A DNA stretch of 64,000 bases from Pseudomonas libanensis (GCF_001439685.1 NZ_JYLH01000006.1:62001-126000), one strand, 5' to 3'. Positions 24,928 through 34,862 are shown, numbered from the stretch's first letter. A program made the numbers and translations. Notes: generated from the sequence alone by a model not told the origin.

Positions 24928-26217
24928 TCATTGATGATCGAAAGGCTTTTTTCCATGGCTCAGATCGCCCAGAAGTTTGCCGGCAACCGCTTCCTCTGGA
25001 ATTGCGATCCCTTGGTTGTCCATAGCTGCACGGAGCTCTTTGTCCCATAAAGCCTCGATCCCGAAGGTATCCAGATCGCGCGGTCGTGTTGGCGCTACCC
25101 TCATTGCCTCCAGGTAGTCATTGCACCCGAATCGCCAAGGGATTGCCTGCCAGGTGCGCATGACATGGTTACCGATGCCGATCCCAGGCCAGTCGTAGTC
25201 GCCGTGGTAGTACAGTTGTGCGCCGGCAGAGGACAGTTGGTCGAGCAGGATTCGCTGCGCGGCGGCGGGCATGCCGTCTGTACATACTAGCGGAGCACTG
25301 TCGGCACCGAGGCGGTCGGCGGCGATGGCCACGATGTTTGGATTTTCACACACGTAAACATTGCGCCCATCTACTTGCCAGGAATATGGCTGGCGAACCA
25401 GTTGTCGCAGAGAAAGGTAGCCGGGTTCGCCTGGCAGCCAGGTGCGGGGGGCATCCGGTTCCACGGGCAGGTTGAGGAAGAGAGCAGGGCGGGCCAGTTC
25501 GTTAATGAGAACTCCCGCTCTTGACCAGACTTCGCGTAGACGCTCTTCGTTACCGTCATTGCTCTGGCCTGTCGCTTTGTCGTCCAGTGCAGCTTTCGTG
25601 CGCTCACGTAGTCGCCATGCCGACAGTACCAGGCTTGCTACTGGACGACCGGCGTCCAGTGCGTGGGCATCGCCCAGGGTTTCGGCGGCCAGTTGTGAGC
25701 GAGGCAGTCCCTCCGCCGGTAATCGGCAGAGCACGCGGTCAGCTGCTGTCAGCAACTGGCCGGCGTGCGTGGGATCGCGTCCCAGACGCTTGAGTAAAGG
25801 TAAGGATGTAGCGGTATCTTGCAGCCAGCTACTTAAGAGAGGACCGCTTGCGGCCGACGCGGATCTTGTCAGCGCCGCCCATTGCGCCGATAGCTCTTTG
25901 CGCAGACTAGCTTTGGCAACGATAGGGCCATCCAGATGCTCCAGTGCATTTTGTAGTGAATCAGCCAACCCGGCGGCTCGCAACCGCGCGTCAAGGTCGG
26001 CGATATCCAATGTCATTGAGCGCGCTATACGTGAAGGGCGGCCGGTCAGTTGACAAAGAGCCGAGTACTCCGCTGAATCAAGGTTGTTCAGCTGAATCGA
26101 GGATGGCGAATGTTCCGCATCGGCGAGTTCAAAACGACGGCGCAGGCGTTGACGTAGGGCGGCCAGTGCTGGTTCACCTAGCAGACGCTGTAGGCGCGGG
26201 TCGACGGTGGTTTTCAT
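24928..26217 (-). CDS. jetD: Wadjet subunit JetD (TIGR02679-type, toprim nuclease subunit)
   Basis: 429 aa, last gene of the jet operon, overlapping jetC by 4 bases (ATGA). N-terminal half helical (DUF3322-like). The C-terminal half has the toprim elements: VYVCENPNIVAIAADRLG with the catalytic glutamate, VCTDGMPAAAQRILLDQL, and LYYHGDYDWPGIGIGNH carrying the DxD metal site. In characterised Wadjet systems JetD cleaves closed circular plasmid DNA after the JetABC SMC-like complex has extruded it. All expected active-site residues are present, so it looks functional. Confidence 0.88.
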   Translation of the reverse strand: MKTTVDPRLQRLLGEPALAALRQRLRRRFELADAEHSPSSIQLNNLDSAEYSALCQLTGRPSRIARSMTLDIADLDARLRAAGLADSLQNALEHLDGPIVAKASLRKELSAQWAALTRSASAASGPLLSSWLQDTATSLPLLKRLGRDPTHAGQLLTAADRVLCRLPAEGLPRSQLAAETLGDAHALDAGRPVASLVLSAWRLRERTKAALDDKATGQSNDGNEERLREVWSRAGVLINELARPALFLNLPVEPDAPRTWLPGEPGYLSLRQLVRQPYSWQVDGRNVYVCENPNIVAIAADRLGADSAPLVCTDGMPAAAQRILLDQLSSAGAQLYYHGDYDWPGIGIGNHVMRTWQAIPWRFGCNDYLEAMRVAPTRPRDLDTFGIEALWDKELRAAMDNQGIAIPEEAVAGKLLGDLSHGKKPFDHQ

Positions 26218-29200
26218 ACTGATGGGAACCTGCGGTCAGGATCTTCTTCGAGCCGTTTAGCCCTGCCATCCCAGGTCCAGCGTGAGACAAACACCGCATC
26301 GATACCTTCACGACGCTGCAATTGGCAGATCGATACTCCAGGCAGTTCCGCGTAGCAGGCCCACTCCCGCTCGCTGGTCATGACGAAGTCCAGGTCGAAC
26401 TCCCGCACCAGTCCCATGCAGTGAGCCCGCGCGGTGTCGTCGATACCGGCGAAAGCCTCATCAAGCAGTATCAAGCGTGGCGCCAATGGACTGCCGCCGT
26501 GGCCGTAGAAGCTTGCGATGGCGGCAAACAGCGGTACGGTCAGGCCAAGTGCGCGTTCGCCGCTGGAGGCGGGGCCGGACAGCTTGCGCCACTGGCCATC
26601 CTGCTGGCGCTGGATACGGAAACGGTGCCAGTAGCGATAGTCCAGCGCGTGTGCGAGTTGATCGAGCAGGCTTCTGCCGGCGCTGTCGGCGTCGGCCAGA
26701 GCGCGCTCGGCGGCGATCTGCTGTTGCAGCATGACGCCTACCGCCCGCCGATCTTCGACCGCCCAAAGGTCTGCGCTGGTATTGAGCAGGCTCTGGCGGG
26801 CAGCTTCCAGGCCAGCCGGGGCGCCGTCCTCGGTAGATAGTGGCTCCCATAGAAGGCGGTAGCGTACGCCTGTGGTGGTTGGGCGCTTGTGCAGTTCGTG
26901 GTTTATTGCCTTGACGCGGTCGTCCGCGGATCGCATCAGGCGCTGCAGTTCGGCGGCGATTTCCGCCTGGAGGTGGTTTTCCAATACTTCACGTTCGCGC
27001 GCAGATAACAATTCGTTGCGCTGGGCGATATCCTCGGCCAGCCGCAGTGCGAGCGTATCGGGGCGTTCGGCACGATTCTGGTACTGGATGGTGACGGTGA
27101 TACCCCAGTCATTGGGTACCGAGATAGCCTGGTGATTCAAGGCGCTTAGGCCACGTTGGAGTTCGCTCAGGTCTTCGGCAATCTGATTCTGTACTCGAGT
27201 CCAGGTCGCGTCGTCATCGGCAATCCGGGTCAGCGCCTGCTCGATGCGGCGTGCCAAATTCAGCGCGGGGTCGATGCTCCAATGCTCGGGCAGCTCCAGG
27301 TCACGCAATGCGGCCGCCAGCAAGCCACTGGCGCAGAAGTGGTGAAGACGTTCGACGGCCGCCGCTCGGTCGTCGCTGCGCTCGCGCAAGGTCTGCTCGC
27401 TTTGGCCGACAAGCGTTGCGGCCACGGCCAGCCGTGTGTCCGTTTTGCCTAGCACCTCACGGCACGCCTCTGTGTCCTGTTCGGCCTGGGTTTGTATTGC
27501 TCGCGCGGCGCTCAGTTTGGTCAGTAGTTTTTCCACTTGCTGGCCTACGGACTGTTGTAGGGTCTCGAAGCGTACCCGTGCCTGCTCGGCCTGCTCCTCG
27601 GCGATCACCAGACTTTCGTCGGTCTGTTCCAGGATCCTGCGCGCCTCATCTTCGCGTTGCTGCTGGTGGCGCTGATCGGGCAATGCGCGCTGCCATTCGC
27701 GTACTGCCTGCACTAGAAGTGCCTGGACGACATCGAAGTATTCCAAAGCCTCTTCGGTTGCGGCTATCCGCTCGGGTTCGGAGGGGAGACGCAGGTCGGT
27801 CGCGTCGTGCTCCAACTGCTCGCGTGCCGATTGCCAGGCGTCTTCGACCTCCTGGCAACGTGCCGTCGCCATTGCCAGCCGCTGCCGGGTTTGATCCACC
27901 ACGCGAGCGGCCTGCAACGTAGCAGCGATTGCATCGTGCAGAGGACGCTCAGGCGGTGAGGCTTGCCTTTCCAGATCGGCTTGGGTGCGTTCTGCGGCCA
28001 GGGTTTCGGATCGCCGCGCCAGTTGTGCTTGCGCAATGTCCAATTCAGCGAGGAGCGTCGCGAGGGCCTCCAATCGACGTTGCCGGGCCAGTTCTCGTGC
28101 GCTGCGGCCGATGTAGTCTGCCTCGGTTTTTTGCCAGGAGCCTGTCAACGGCCCCAGGCGATAGCGTCCATCGGGAGAGAGCCAGGCTTCGACATCGCCA
28201 GGCTCTTCGGTGCCATATGCAACACACGCCAGCAGGCCAGTCAGGGTTGCCTGTTCGATTGGACAGGCTTCGAGCACCGCAGGAATCAGCGCAGAGTTCA
28301 GGTCGGTACCGTTCACCGAGGTGCGCTGGCGCCAACTGTTATCCAGAAGCGGCTTGCCGTTGTCATCGTTCAATACTCCATCCGGCGACAGCCAGGCGTC
28401 GAGCAGGCCGCTAGCTTGCAGGGCGGCCTCCAATCCGGCACGTTCTGTCGTATCCAGGCTCGGGTGGAAGTCCACCAGACGCCAAAGTGGCGCGCCGTGA
28501 CGTTGCAGGCGCACACCTCTGGCACGGGTAGGCGGCTCGGGGGGGAGTGCATCCTCGCCGGCGGCCAGGCGGGTGCGCTCGTCCTCGATATCGGCGCGCT
28601 GTTTGTCCAGATCTGCAAGGCTGCTGTCCAACGCCGCCTGTCGGTCGGCGTGTCGTTGCAGCGTCTGGCGCCAGGCCGTATCCATTGCCGCTTGTACCGG
28701 GTTGTCACCTTCCGGGCGGGCCACCCATTCGGCCAATTGCTGCAAGGTGGGTTCAGCCTCGAACCGCAACTGTACAAGGTTTTTGCAGAGCTCGGACCAG
28801 GCATCAAGCAGTGCGCCTGCCTGCTGTTCGGCCTGTTGGTCGGCCTGCTCGCGTTGTTCCAATGCAGTGTCCAGCTCAGTACGAACGGTGCGGACGTTCT
28901 CTTGGGCGTTCGCCCGTGTGGTTTGGTGCTGGTTGACCTCTGCGTGGCGTCGGCGTAGATGCGCGATGTCCCGGCGTCGCTCCCTAACCTGCTCACGCAA
29001 GGCCTCTTCGGCTGCCCTGTGCCCGAGCGGTAGTTCTGCGAGTACTTCGGCTTCGAGACTGAGTAGCGGATTGGTCGCGACGTTGGCTGCAATGGCAATC
29101 GCTTCGGCTGCATCTTGCGTACAGGTGCGTGCCTTTTCCAGTTCATCGCGGGCCTGGGTGGCCTGGACGATCCGTTGCTGGTTCAGGTCTATTTCGCTGA

Positions 29201-30359
29201 TGAGTCTGGTGCGGGCTTCATTGCGTTGTCGGGCCGCCGCAAGCGCTGCACGTTGTCGTTCGGCGGCATTGTTTTGTTCCTGGACGAGACGGTTGGCGTC
29301 CTGGTTGGCAGGGTCGCTCTGGAGTGTCTCGACTTGCTCCCGGGCGGCCGAATATGCCAGCTTTGCAGCCTCGTATGCGGCTTTGGCGGCATCTTGCTCG
29401 TCTTCTGCGCCGGCGAGCTCATCTTGCGCTCGGTTACGCGCCTCGCTGGCATTATCAAAGGCGGTCTGGGCCTGGCGCAGTTCACGCGCCTGGCGTCTCG
29501 CTAACATACCGGCGTAGACGCGGTAGCGCTGTTCAAATTGAGTGACGGTTTGTTCCAATCGGCGCGCATCTTCCAATTGAATGCGATCCTCTTCCAACTG
29601 GTTGAGCGCCTCGGCCACATCGCTCAACAGTTCAGGTGCCAGCGGAGGCAATGACTCGCTCAGCGCGTTGGAGAGGCCAGTCTCGTCGGGTTTCTTCGAC
29701 AGCTGCGGCTGACGTAGCTGGATTAGTGTATCCATCAGAGCATCAAAACGTCGTGTGCCCAGCTGGAACAGGCGCTCATCCACAGCGCGACGATAGAGTT
29801 GGTGGTTTTCGAACAGTTGGCCTCGTCCTCCCAGTGCATCGCGCAGGCGTTCGCGCGTGAGAACCTGGCGCTCCGCAGTCGTCAGCCACAAATCTTCGCC
29901 GATACGTGGGTCCGCTGTCGTACCGTCGCCTTCGATGATGAAAAACCAGCTGTCCACCTGGGACCGACCATCGACTGCAGACATGCCAACCCCCAGAGTC
30001 AGGTAGCGGGGGCGGCCATCGTGCTCGCGCCGGCCGAACTCGATCCAGCTATAACCGATGCGGCGGGGATAGGTGCCGACCAGGAGGTTCCAGGCCATCT
30101 TCTTACCGCTGTCACCGTCAGGTTCGACGCGTGAGGAGCGCAATTGTGCGTCCAGCAACAGTGGTAGAGTCAATGACAACACCTTTGACTTGCCGGTGCC
30201 GTTATTGCCGCGTAGCAGTAAATGGCCGTCATGGAACCAGAACTCCTCGCTGTCGTAGTGGAACAGTTCGACAAGGCCCAGGCGTAGTGGCTGCCAGCGC
30301 TCGCGTAAAGGTTCGGGTAGCCTGGGGCGGGAGGAAGTGATGAAGAGATCGCTGCTCAT
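26214..30359 (-). CDS. jetC: Wadjet subunit JetC (TIGR02680-type SMC-like ATPase)
   Basis: 1381 aa SMC/MukB-like ATPase. Walker A is GNNGTGKS (residues 51-58). The ABC signature is ASSGERALGL (around 1264-1273) and Walker B is RLILLDEAFAGIDD (around 1293-1306). Between them is a very long Ala/Glu/Gln/Arg-rich coiled coil with a hinge-like globular region near the middle (VRLQRHGAPLWRLVDFHPSL onward). This is the motor that extrudes DNA loops in the JetABC complex. It overlaps jetB and jetD by 4 bases each. Full length, no frame disruption seen. Confidence 0.92.
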   Translation of the reverse strand: MSSDLFITSSRPRLPEPLRERWQPLRLGLVELFHYDSEEFWFHDGHLLLRGNNGTGKSKVLSLTLPLLLDAQLRSSRVEPDGDSGKKMAWNLLVGTYPRRIGYSWIEFGRREHDGRPRYLTLGVGMSAVDGRSQVDSWFFIIEGDGTTADPRIGEDLWLTTAERQVLTRERLRDALGGRGQLFENHQLYRRAVDERLFQLGTRRFDALMDTLIQLRQPQLSKKPDETGLSNALSESLPPLAPELLSDVAEALNQLEEDRIQLEDARRLEQTVTQFEQRYRVYAGMLARRQARELRQAQTAFDNASEARNRAQDELAGAEDEQDAAKAAYEAAKLAYSAAREQVETLQSDPANQDANRLVQEQNNAAERQRAALAAARQRNEARTRLISEIDLNQQRIVQATQARDELEKARTCTQDAAEAIAIAANVATNPLLSLEAEVLAELPLGHRAAEEALREQVRERRRDIAHLRRRHAEVNQHQTTRANAQENVRTVRTELDTALEQREQADQQAEQQAGALLDAWSELCKNLVQLRFEAEPTLQQLAEWVARPEGDNPVQAAMDTAWRQTLQRHADRQAALDSSLADLDKQRADIEDERTRLAAGEDALPPEPPTRARGVRLQRHGAPLWRLVDFHPSLDTTERAGLEAALQASGLLDAWLSPDGVLNDDNGKPLLDNSWRQRTSVNGTDLNSALIPAVLEACPIEQATLTGLLACVAYGTEEPGDVEAWLSPDGRYRLGPLTGSWQKTEADYIGRSARELARQRRLEALATLLAELDIAQAQLARRSETLAAERTQADLERQASPPERPLHDAIAATLQAARVVDQTRQRLAMATARCQEVEDAWQSAREQLEHDATDLRLPSEPERIAATEEALEYFDVVQALLVQAVREWQRALPDQRHQQQREDEARRILEQTDESLVIAEEQAEQARVRFETLQQSVGQQVEKLLTKLSAARAIQTQAEQDTEACREVLGKTDTRLAVAATLVGQSEQTLRERSDDRAAAVERLHHFCASGLLAAALRDLELPEHWSIDPALNLARRIEQALTRIADDDATWTRVQNQIAEDLSELQRGLSALNHQAISVPNDWGITVTIQYQNRAERPDTLALRLAEDIAQRNELLSAREREVLENHLQAEIAAELQRLMRSADDRVKAINHELHKRPTTTGVRYRLLWEPLSTEDGAPAGLEAARQSLLNTSADLWAVEDRRAVGVMLQQQIAAERALADADSAGRSLLDQLAHALDYRYWHRFRIQRQQDGQWRKLSGPASSGERALGLTVPLFAAIASFYGHGGSPLAPRLILLDEAFAGIDDTARAHCMGLVREFDLDFVMTSEREWACYAELPGVSICQLQRREGIDAVFVSRWTWDGRAKRLEEDPDRRFPSV

Positions 30360-31624
30360 GCATTGGGCTCGGGTAGAAACAAGGATTCGGTGCTACGGGC
30401 ATTGCGCACCTCGGTCTGCCCGAGTGAAAAACGAGCAATGGCGGGCAATGGACACACATCATGCCCATCGCGCAGCATCAGACCCAGACGGCATAGGCGC
30501 GTGATGGCGATCTGCGTTAGCTCGTGTTCGGCGCCAGGCGCGCGTGCCGACTTGCGCCAATAACGGCCATAACGCTCCGTGGCCTGGCGCAGGAACAGAG
30601 CAATGTCGCTTTCGGCCACTCGCAACGGCGCGCGCTCTTCCCGCAGGCGCCGAGCCAAGTGCTCAGCCACCAGCAGGGTTACATGAGCCTCGGTGCCTTC
30701 CGCCGGCATGGACACATCAGTGAGCTGCCCGCTCTCGTCGATCAGCGCCAGACCTTCGGCACGTTGCTCGGCAACCAATCCGGTGGCTTCGCACAAACGA
30801 CTGGCGAGAACACCGCGCTGATTGACGAAATAGCTGCGCGCCTCTTCGTCCAGAGTGTCGGTGTACAGCACCGGATCGTCCAGCAGGCGGCGCGCCAGGT
30901 AATGGCGTATGGCATCGCGTCGGCCTTGTTCGCTATCTACCGTAAAGCCGGTCACCAGCGCATTTAACCGCGCCTGGGTGTTGCCCGGGGTATCCTCTGC
31001 GTTCCAGGTCGAGGGCCCGCGCACCGCCGCCAGCAGGCCGGCCAGCAGGCGACGATGAATATCGTAAAGCGCGTCGGACTGTGGTCCGCTGCCGTCCTGC
31101 ACGAAGCTTTCCTCCTCGCCGGCGACACGTTCCAGGATGCCCTGACCCAGGAGCGTGCGGCAGACCATGACCAGTTCGCGTCTTTCGTTAGCACCGTTCA
31201 GGGTGAAGGTGAATCCCAAGGCTTCCAGCGCAGGGTCGGCGGCTTGTTGTACGATTCGTCCGCCAATTTGTCGCAGGGTAATTTGTGGATCCGCTCGTTC
31301 CAGTACTGCTGCAGCGAGACACAGCAGTACGTAGCAACGCCGGTCGTGGTCCGGCAGGCCGCGGGTCGGGTCGGACAAATCGGCTGGACGCTTGAGCAGC
31401 CGCGCACCCTCGCGGTCCACATGTAGTGGCCAGCCGGCCTCGCGGGCGAACCACTCATGAAGGCGGTCGGCCTGACGCCGTACGGCGGGAAAGTCGGCGT
31501 GCCCTGGCGGCATGAGCGGACACATCAGCAGGCTGCGCAATGCCCGGCGAAATTCGTCCTGCTGTTGCGCCTTCTGCGTTTCTCCGACATGCCTGGTGTC
31601 GCGGCGGGATGAGGCAATAGTCAT
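30356..31624 (-). CDS. jetB: Wadjet subunit JetB (TIGR02678-type, MukE/kite-like)
   Basis: 422 aa, between jetA and jetC with 4-base overlaps on both sides. The family pattern is visible in ALRSLLMCPLMPPGHADFPA near the N-terminus, REAGWPLHVDREGARLLKRP and DHDRRCYVLLCLAAAVLERA. JetB is the kite-type winged-helix subunit bound to the kleisin JetA. No catalytic motif is expected. Its assignment rests on sequence pattern, length and position in a canonical jetABCD order. Confidence 0.87.
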   Translation of the reverse strand: MTIASSRRDTRHVGETQKAQQQDEFRRALRSLLMCPLMPPGHADFPAVRRQADRLHEWFAREAGWPLHVDREGARLLKRPADLSDPTRGLPDHDRRCYVLLCLAAAVLERADPQITLRQIGGRIVQQAADPALEALGFTFTLNGANERRELVMVCRTLLGQGILERVAGEEESFVQDGSGPQSDALYDIHRRLLAGLLAAVRGPSTWNAEDTPGNTQARLNALVTGFTVDSEQGRRDAIRHYLARRLLDDPVLYTDTLDEEARSYFVNQRGVLASRLCEATGLVAEQRAEGLALIDESGQLTDVSMPAEGTEAHVTLLVAEHLARRLREERAPLRVAESDIALFLRQATERYGRYWRKSARAPGAEHELTQIAITRLCRLGLMLRDGHDVCPLPAIARFSLGQTEVRNARSTESLFLPEPNA

Positions 31625-33171
31625 GACCTTTCCTCGGTGAGCCGGATCGTTAATAGATGATCACGGCCGGAGAACACCCCGGCTGCCGTGCATATGCGGG
31701 CACGACTGTCTTCAGCCAGAGGCTCCAGGCGAATGTGCAACAGACCGTCGCCCGTCTGTCGCTCGACAGAACTACTCGGGTCGTGCTGCTCGGCCAGTGC
31801 CTCGCCAAGCAGTCCCAGGAAGAGGCTGAAGGCAGGCGCATCGAGCTCTCCCAGCTCCGACAAACGCGTTGTGCGACCGGTCGCCAGTCGCCGACGCGCA
31901 GCCTCGACCTGACGCGACTCCTGTGCCAGTTGCTGAGCCATCAGGGCGCGATCCCGGCTGCGATCCCGCACCTTAGCCAATGCGCCTCGCGGCGCGGCTT
32001 CGCCATACTCGCGCAGGCGAGGATTAATGATCAGCGGCGGAGCATCCAACCAGGAAGTGCTCGCCGGCACGTCTTCGGCGTCAGCAACCTCGAGCGAGAA
32101 GTGACGAGCCGGCTGCAGGGCGAATGCCGCACGAGCGAGGCGGTGGGCATCGTCGTCGCTGTCGCAGGCGGCGAACCACTGCGCCAGAACCCGGAAGTCG
32201 GCTGACCGGTCGCTGCGCCCGCTGCGTCGCTCATTAATCGTCGCAATGGCGTTCAAAAGTTGTGGAATCGCTGAGCGCGCACGCGCACGCAGTAGTTCTG
32301 CCTGAGGCGGTTCGTTACCGGTCGGCAAAAACCAGCCGCGCAATCCTTTCCAGCGTTCGCGCCAGATCTCCCGGCGACGCTGTGTTTCCTCGACCTGTTC
32401 GCCAGTACCGTTGGGCGCTGCGTCTCGTGCCTCACGCGCAGCCACCTGAAGCAAGATAGGGTCGATGGAGACGGACAATTCATGCAGTATGCGGGCGATG
32501 GCATCGGAGCGACGGATCAGATCGCCCATGAATCGCTCGAGATAGTCGATTAGCCGTCGCTTATAGGCAACCAAAGTGGTTGCGTCGGCTTGCTGCAGTT
32601 CCAGGCTACGTGTCACTCCGGCCATGAATGCCTGGGCATTTTCGGTGAGTCCCTCAAATACTCGCACTAGGTCGCGCAGGATCTCATGCGCCTTGGCAGT
32701 ATCCAGGTTGCCAGACGACTGCGCCTCAGCTACCAATTGCTGCAAGGCTCGCAGGCGGCTGTCGATGTCCTCTAATGCTACTGTCTGCAGTTCCGCACGA
32801 TGGCGCAGGCTGTGCGCGAATGCGAGCAGGCCCGTCTCTACAGCCTCGCCGCCGTGCGAGAGTCGATAGAGAAAACGTGCCCGGTAGTAATCGTTGAGGG
32901 TGGAAACACGCGTCATGTCCGGTTGTGATTCGAGGTTACCCCACATAGCCAGTTGGCTCAGTGCGGCGGCGACTTCCTCATGAGACGGTGGTGTCCGGTG
33001 GCCCCAGTTTGCCTCGGATAGTACCTCGTCAGGTCGTAATTGCAGACGGTACTGGCGCTTGGCGGCGGCGAACACCTCCATAATGGCACGATAGATGGAC
33101 GCCTTTTCTGCAGTGGCGTGGCGAAACAGGTCTGCTGACGCCTCCGGCCAGTATGTGTCATGAGTGATCAA
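31621..33171 (-). CDS. jetA: Wadjet subunit JetA (TIGR02677-type kleisin)
   Basis: 516 aa, first gene of the jet operon. The start is a TTG at 33171 (GAGG about 8 bases upstream); the conserved N-terminal pattern LFRHATAEKASIYRAIMEVF begins soon after, so a later start would cut the domain. The middle is helical (LHELSVSIDPILLQVAAREA) and the C-terminus has a winged-helix-like region (LEPLAEDSRARICTAAGVFS). JetA is the kleisin that bridges the SMC heads. A TTG start may keep expression low. The promoter was not resolved in the 165 bases upstream. Confidence 0.88.
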   Translation of the reverse strand: MITHDTYWPEASADLFRHATAEKASIYRAIMEVFAAAKRQYRLQLRPDEVLSEANWGHRTPPSHEEVAAALSQLAMWGNLESQPDMTRVSTLNDYYRARFLYRLSHGGEAVETGLLAFAHSLRHRAELQTVALEDIDSRLRALQQLVAEAQSSGNLDTAKAHEILRDLVRVFEGLTENAQAFMAGVTRSLELQQADATTLVAYKRRLIDYLERFMGDLIRRSDAIARILHELSVSIDPILLQVAAREARDAAPNGTGEQVEETQRRREIWRERWKGLRGWFLPTGNEPPQAELLRARARSAIPQLLNAIATINERRSGRSDRSADFRVLAQWFAACDSDDDAHRLARAAFALQPARHFSLEVADAEDVPASTSWLDAPPLIINPRLREYGEAAPRGALAKVRDRSRDRALMAQQLAQESRQVEAARRRLATGRTTRLSELGELDAPAFSLFLGLLGEALAEQHDPSSSVERQTGDGLLHIRLEPLAEDSRARICTAAGVFSGRDHLLTIRLTEERS

Positions 33172-33336
33172 GTTTCGCCTCGGTGTCCTGCCGTGATCGA
33201 TAAGGCCATTCTTCAGATCTCTTCGCTATTTGCCAAGCTTTGCCTTTGAGCCATATTTTTACTTCATTTTGTACGGCGATGCGTGATCGGTTGCAATGTC
33301 CTGAAGTAGGCCTATAGCCCATCCAGTGTTCCGGCA

Positions 33337-33490
33337 GTGATGGACATCTTCCTGTCAGCGGCCTTCGCCGCGCTGGCGGTGTTCAATGACCTCACCGCCA
33401 GCACCTCAAAATTCAACTTCGTCCAGCACGTACTGAGCATGGGCGCCCCATTCTCCGGCAAGGCCGCCATGTCGCGTGCGCTGCCCGCAC
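33337..33490 (+). pseudogene. DUF2165-like membrane protein remnant
   Basis: From the GTG at 33337 the frame reads MMDIFLSAAFAALAVFNDLT, then ASTSKFNFVQHVLSMGAPF. The FVQHVLSMG motif after a hydrophobic helix is characteristic of small DUF2165 membrane proteins as I recall them, which are about 160 aa. Here the similarity ends near residue 50 and the frame then runs antisense into the lipoprotein gene. No Shine-Dalgarno was seen. Likely the 5' stump of a gene cut by a rearrangement at the jet island border. Confidence 0.45.
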
Positions 33491-33502
33491 CGGATGTCGG
33501 GC

Positions 33503-33802
33503 TTACTTTGTGCAGGTCAGCCGCGAGTACGTCGGCGGCTCAAGCAGGATGCCCGGGGTCATGAATGTCGAGCAGTTGAATACGCGTCCCTTTGCTGTCG
33601 TGGCTTTAAATGTCAGTTCAGCACCACCCAGGAAGTCTTCCTTGCCTTTGGTCACTGGGCCCATGGTCAGCTCATCCGTTGAGGCGAGGCCGATCGCTTC
33701 GGCGGTGACTTTGTGCATCTGCAGGACATTGGGGGTGGTGGAACAACCTGTTAGCAGGCTGGCCAGTGCAAACAATAAGAGGGTGGTTGAGGTTTTGGTC
33801 AC
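33503..33802 (-). CDS. Small lipoprotein of unknown function
   Basis: 99 aa from the GTG at 33802 (AGGAG eight bases upstream); the longer open frame to 33934 lacks such a site. The N-terminus is a lipoprotein signal with lipobox (KTSTTLLLFALASLLTGC). The mature part contains GPVTKGKEDFLGGAELTFKA and two later cysteines (NCSTF, LTCTK) that could pair in the periplasm. I do not recognise a family. Confidence 0.72.
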   Translation of the reverse strand: MTKTSTTLLLFALASLLTGCSTTPNVLQMHKVTAEAIGLASTDELTMGPVTKGKEDFLGGAELTFKATTAKGRVFNCSTFMTPGILLEPPTYSRLTCTK

Positions 33803-34223
33803 GGGTGTGGCTCCTTGCGAGTGGCGGCGGTAGCGAGCAGGCAGTTTTGCTACATGCCGCCTGTTCGAATCTTCGAAGGGACAGGGATTTGCCCTACGGC
33901 TGCGGAGTCTAGGAACACGTAATTGCTCCCACAATCACTTGGACGAAATCGAGACGGAACCCACGGCAGATATTTCTGGATCTGTAGGAAATCAGCTACA
34001 GCAGGGTCTATCGTCCCGTTGTTGCTTATCGGCCACACGGCTGGACTCTGACTGATCAAGCTATTGGAGCGGCCCCTGTCCGATTGCAATGAGCGCATTG
34101 TCGTGTTCAACCGACGAGGCTTTGCAGCATAGAAATTGGGCTAGGTGAGCGTCGTGTTTATACTCAGCGAGCCCGCATCGTGAACGGGGCAAAAAACACA
34201 GGGAGTTACACAAGGAGCAAGGA
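33803..34223. other. Intergenic stretch with no supported gene
   Basis: About 420 bases between the lipoprotein and the HTH gene. A short minus-strand open frame (33850-34110) has no Shine-Dalgarno and no recognisable pattern. A small hairpin (AGGG-attt-g-CCCT near 33885) and a GTTCGAATC string (33862-33870) reminiscent of a tRNA T-loop were noticed, but no cloverleaf could be built. Confidence 0.4.
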
Positions 34224-34484
34224 ATGGCCTTTGGGCAAGGGAAAAAAGCGTGTATGGCGCGACAATCAATGACCCTTCGGGCTGTCAGCGCGGAATGCTC
34301 CGGAGGGCGTCTGCGGGTGTTGTTGAATGAGTGCAACATCTCGCCAATGGATTTCGCACTGTTTTTGAAGATCAGCCCCCAGCGGCTGAACAACTGGTTT
34401 GCACGGGGCATCCCGCACTCGCAGCTCGATCGGATCGCACGACTGTTGAGCGTCAACGCCCACTGGCTGAAAACAGGGGGCTGA
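34224..34484 (+). CDS. Small helix-turn-helix protein
   Basis: 86 aa, ATG at 34224 with AAGGAG about 9 bases upstream. The C-terminal half is a plausible HTH: LRVLLNECNISPMDFALFLK, then ISPQRLNNWFARGIPHSQLD and RIARLLSVNAHWLKTG. The ending, a short helix naming the cell state (SVNAHWLKTG), is typical of phage-repressor-like XRE proteins in Pseudomonas. It stands alone between unrelated genes; targets unknown. Confidence 0.72.
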   Translation: MAFGQGKKACMARQSMTLRAVSAECSGGRLRVLLNECNISPMDFALFLKISPQRLNNWFARGIPHSQLDRIARLLSVNAHWLKTGG

Positions 34485-34670
34485 GGAGAGGTTCCTGGCG
34501 ACAAGAGCTGGAGCACACAGCAGAGAGCCCGCGGCAGGCGATTGGCTTACGGCGTGACGGCTCGCAACGGTAATTAACTTCTGAACGGTAGGGTGTTGGC
34601 GACAGGCTCCCGGCAACGTATCCAACCCCGCAGGTACTTCATCGTCGCCGCCCCATGACTGCGTCACTTT

Positions 34671-34862
34671 TTATGGGTGAGGGCATTCGGACCCGCTGGT
34701 TTCCCTGACCGCAAACATCAGGCATCGCACGGCTTCACGATCCTGTTCCGACAAGCAACGGTAGTAGCGCACCAGTTGCTCTTCCTCTCGGGTGAGCTGG
34801 TGGGGGTGCAGGGATGTACCGGGGGCAGTACGCAGTGTGGGGGAGTGTGGAGTACTTGGCAT
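34671..34862 (-). CDS. Short conserved-looking protein, paralogue of the 35110-35286 product
   Basis: 63 aa. The core is LTREEEQLVRYYRCLSEQDR, then EAVRCLMFAVRE, a helical amphipathic segment. The same pattern (LTDEEARLIEHFRTLSEADR, then VAMRYLTSAFKE) is encoded 250 bases away at 35110-35286, which supports both being real. AGGA lies just before the start. Such two-helix proteins are often small regulators in pseudomonads, but no function can be given. Confidence 0.6.
   Translation of the reverse strand: MPSTPHSPTLRTAPGTSLHPHQLTREEEQLVRYYRCLSEQDREAVRCLMFAVRETSGSECPHP

Noticed and set aside
33860..33900. tRNA-like T-loop string GTTCGAATC
   Set aside because: No acceptor, D or anticodon stems could be paired around it.
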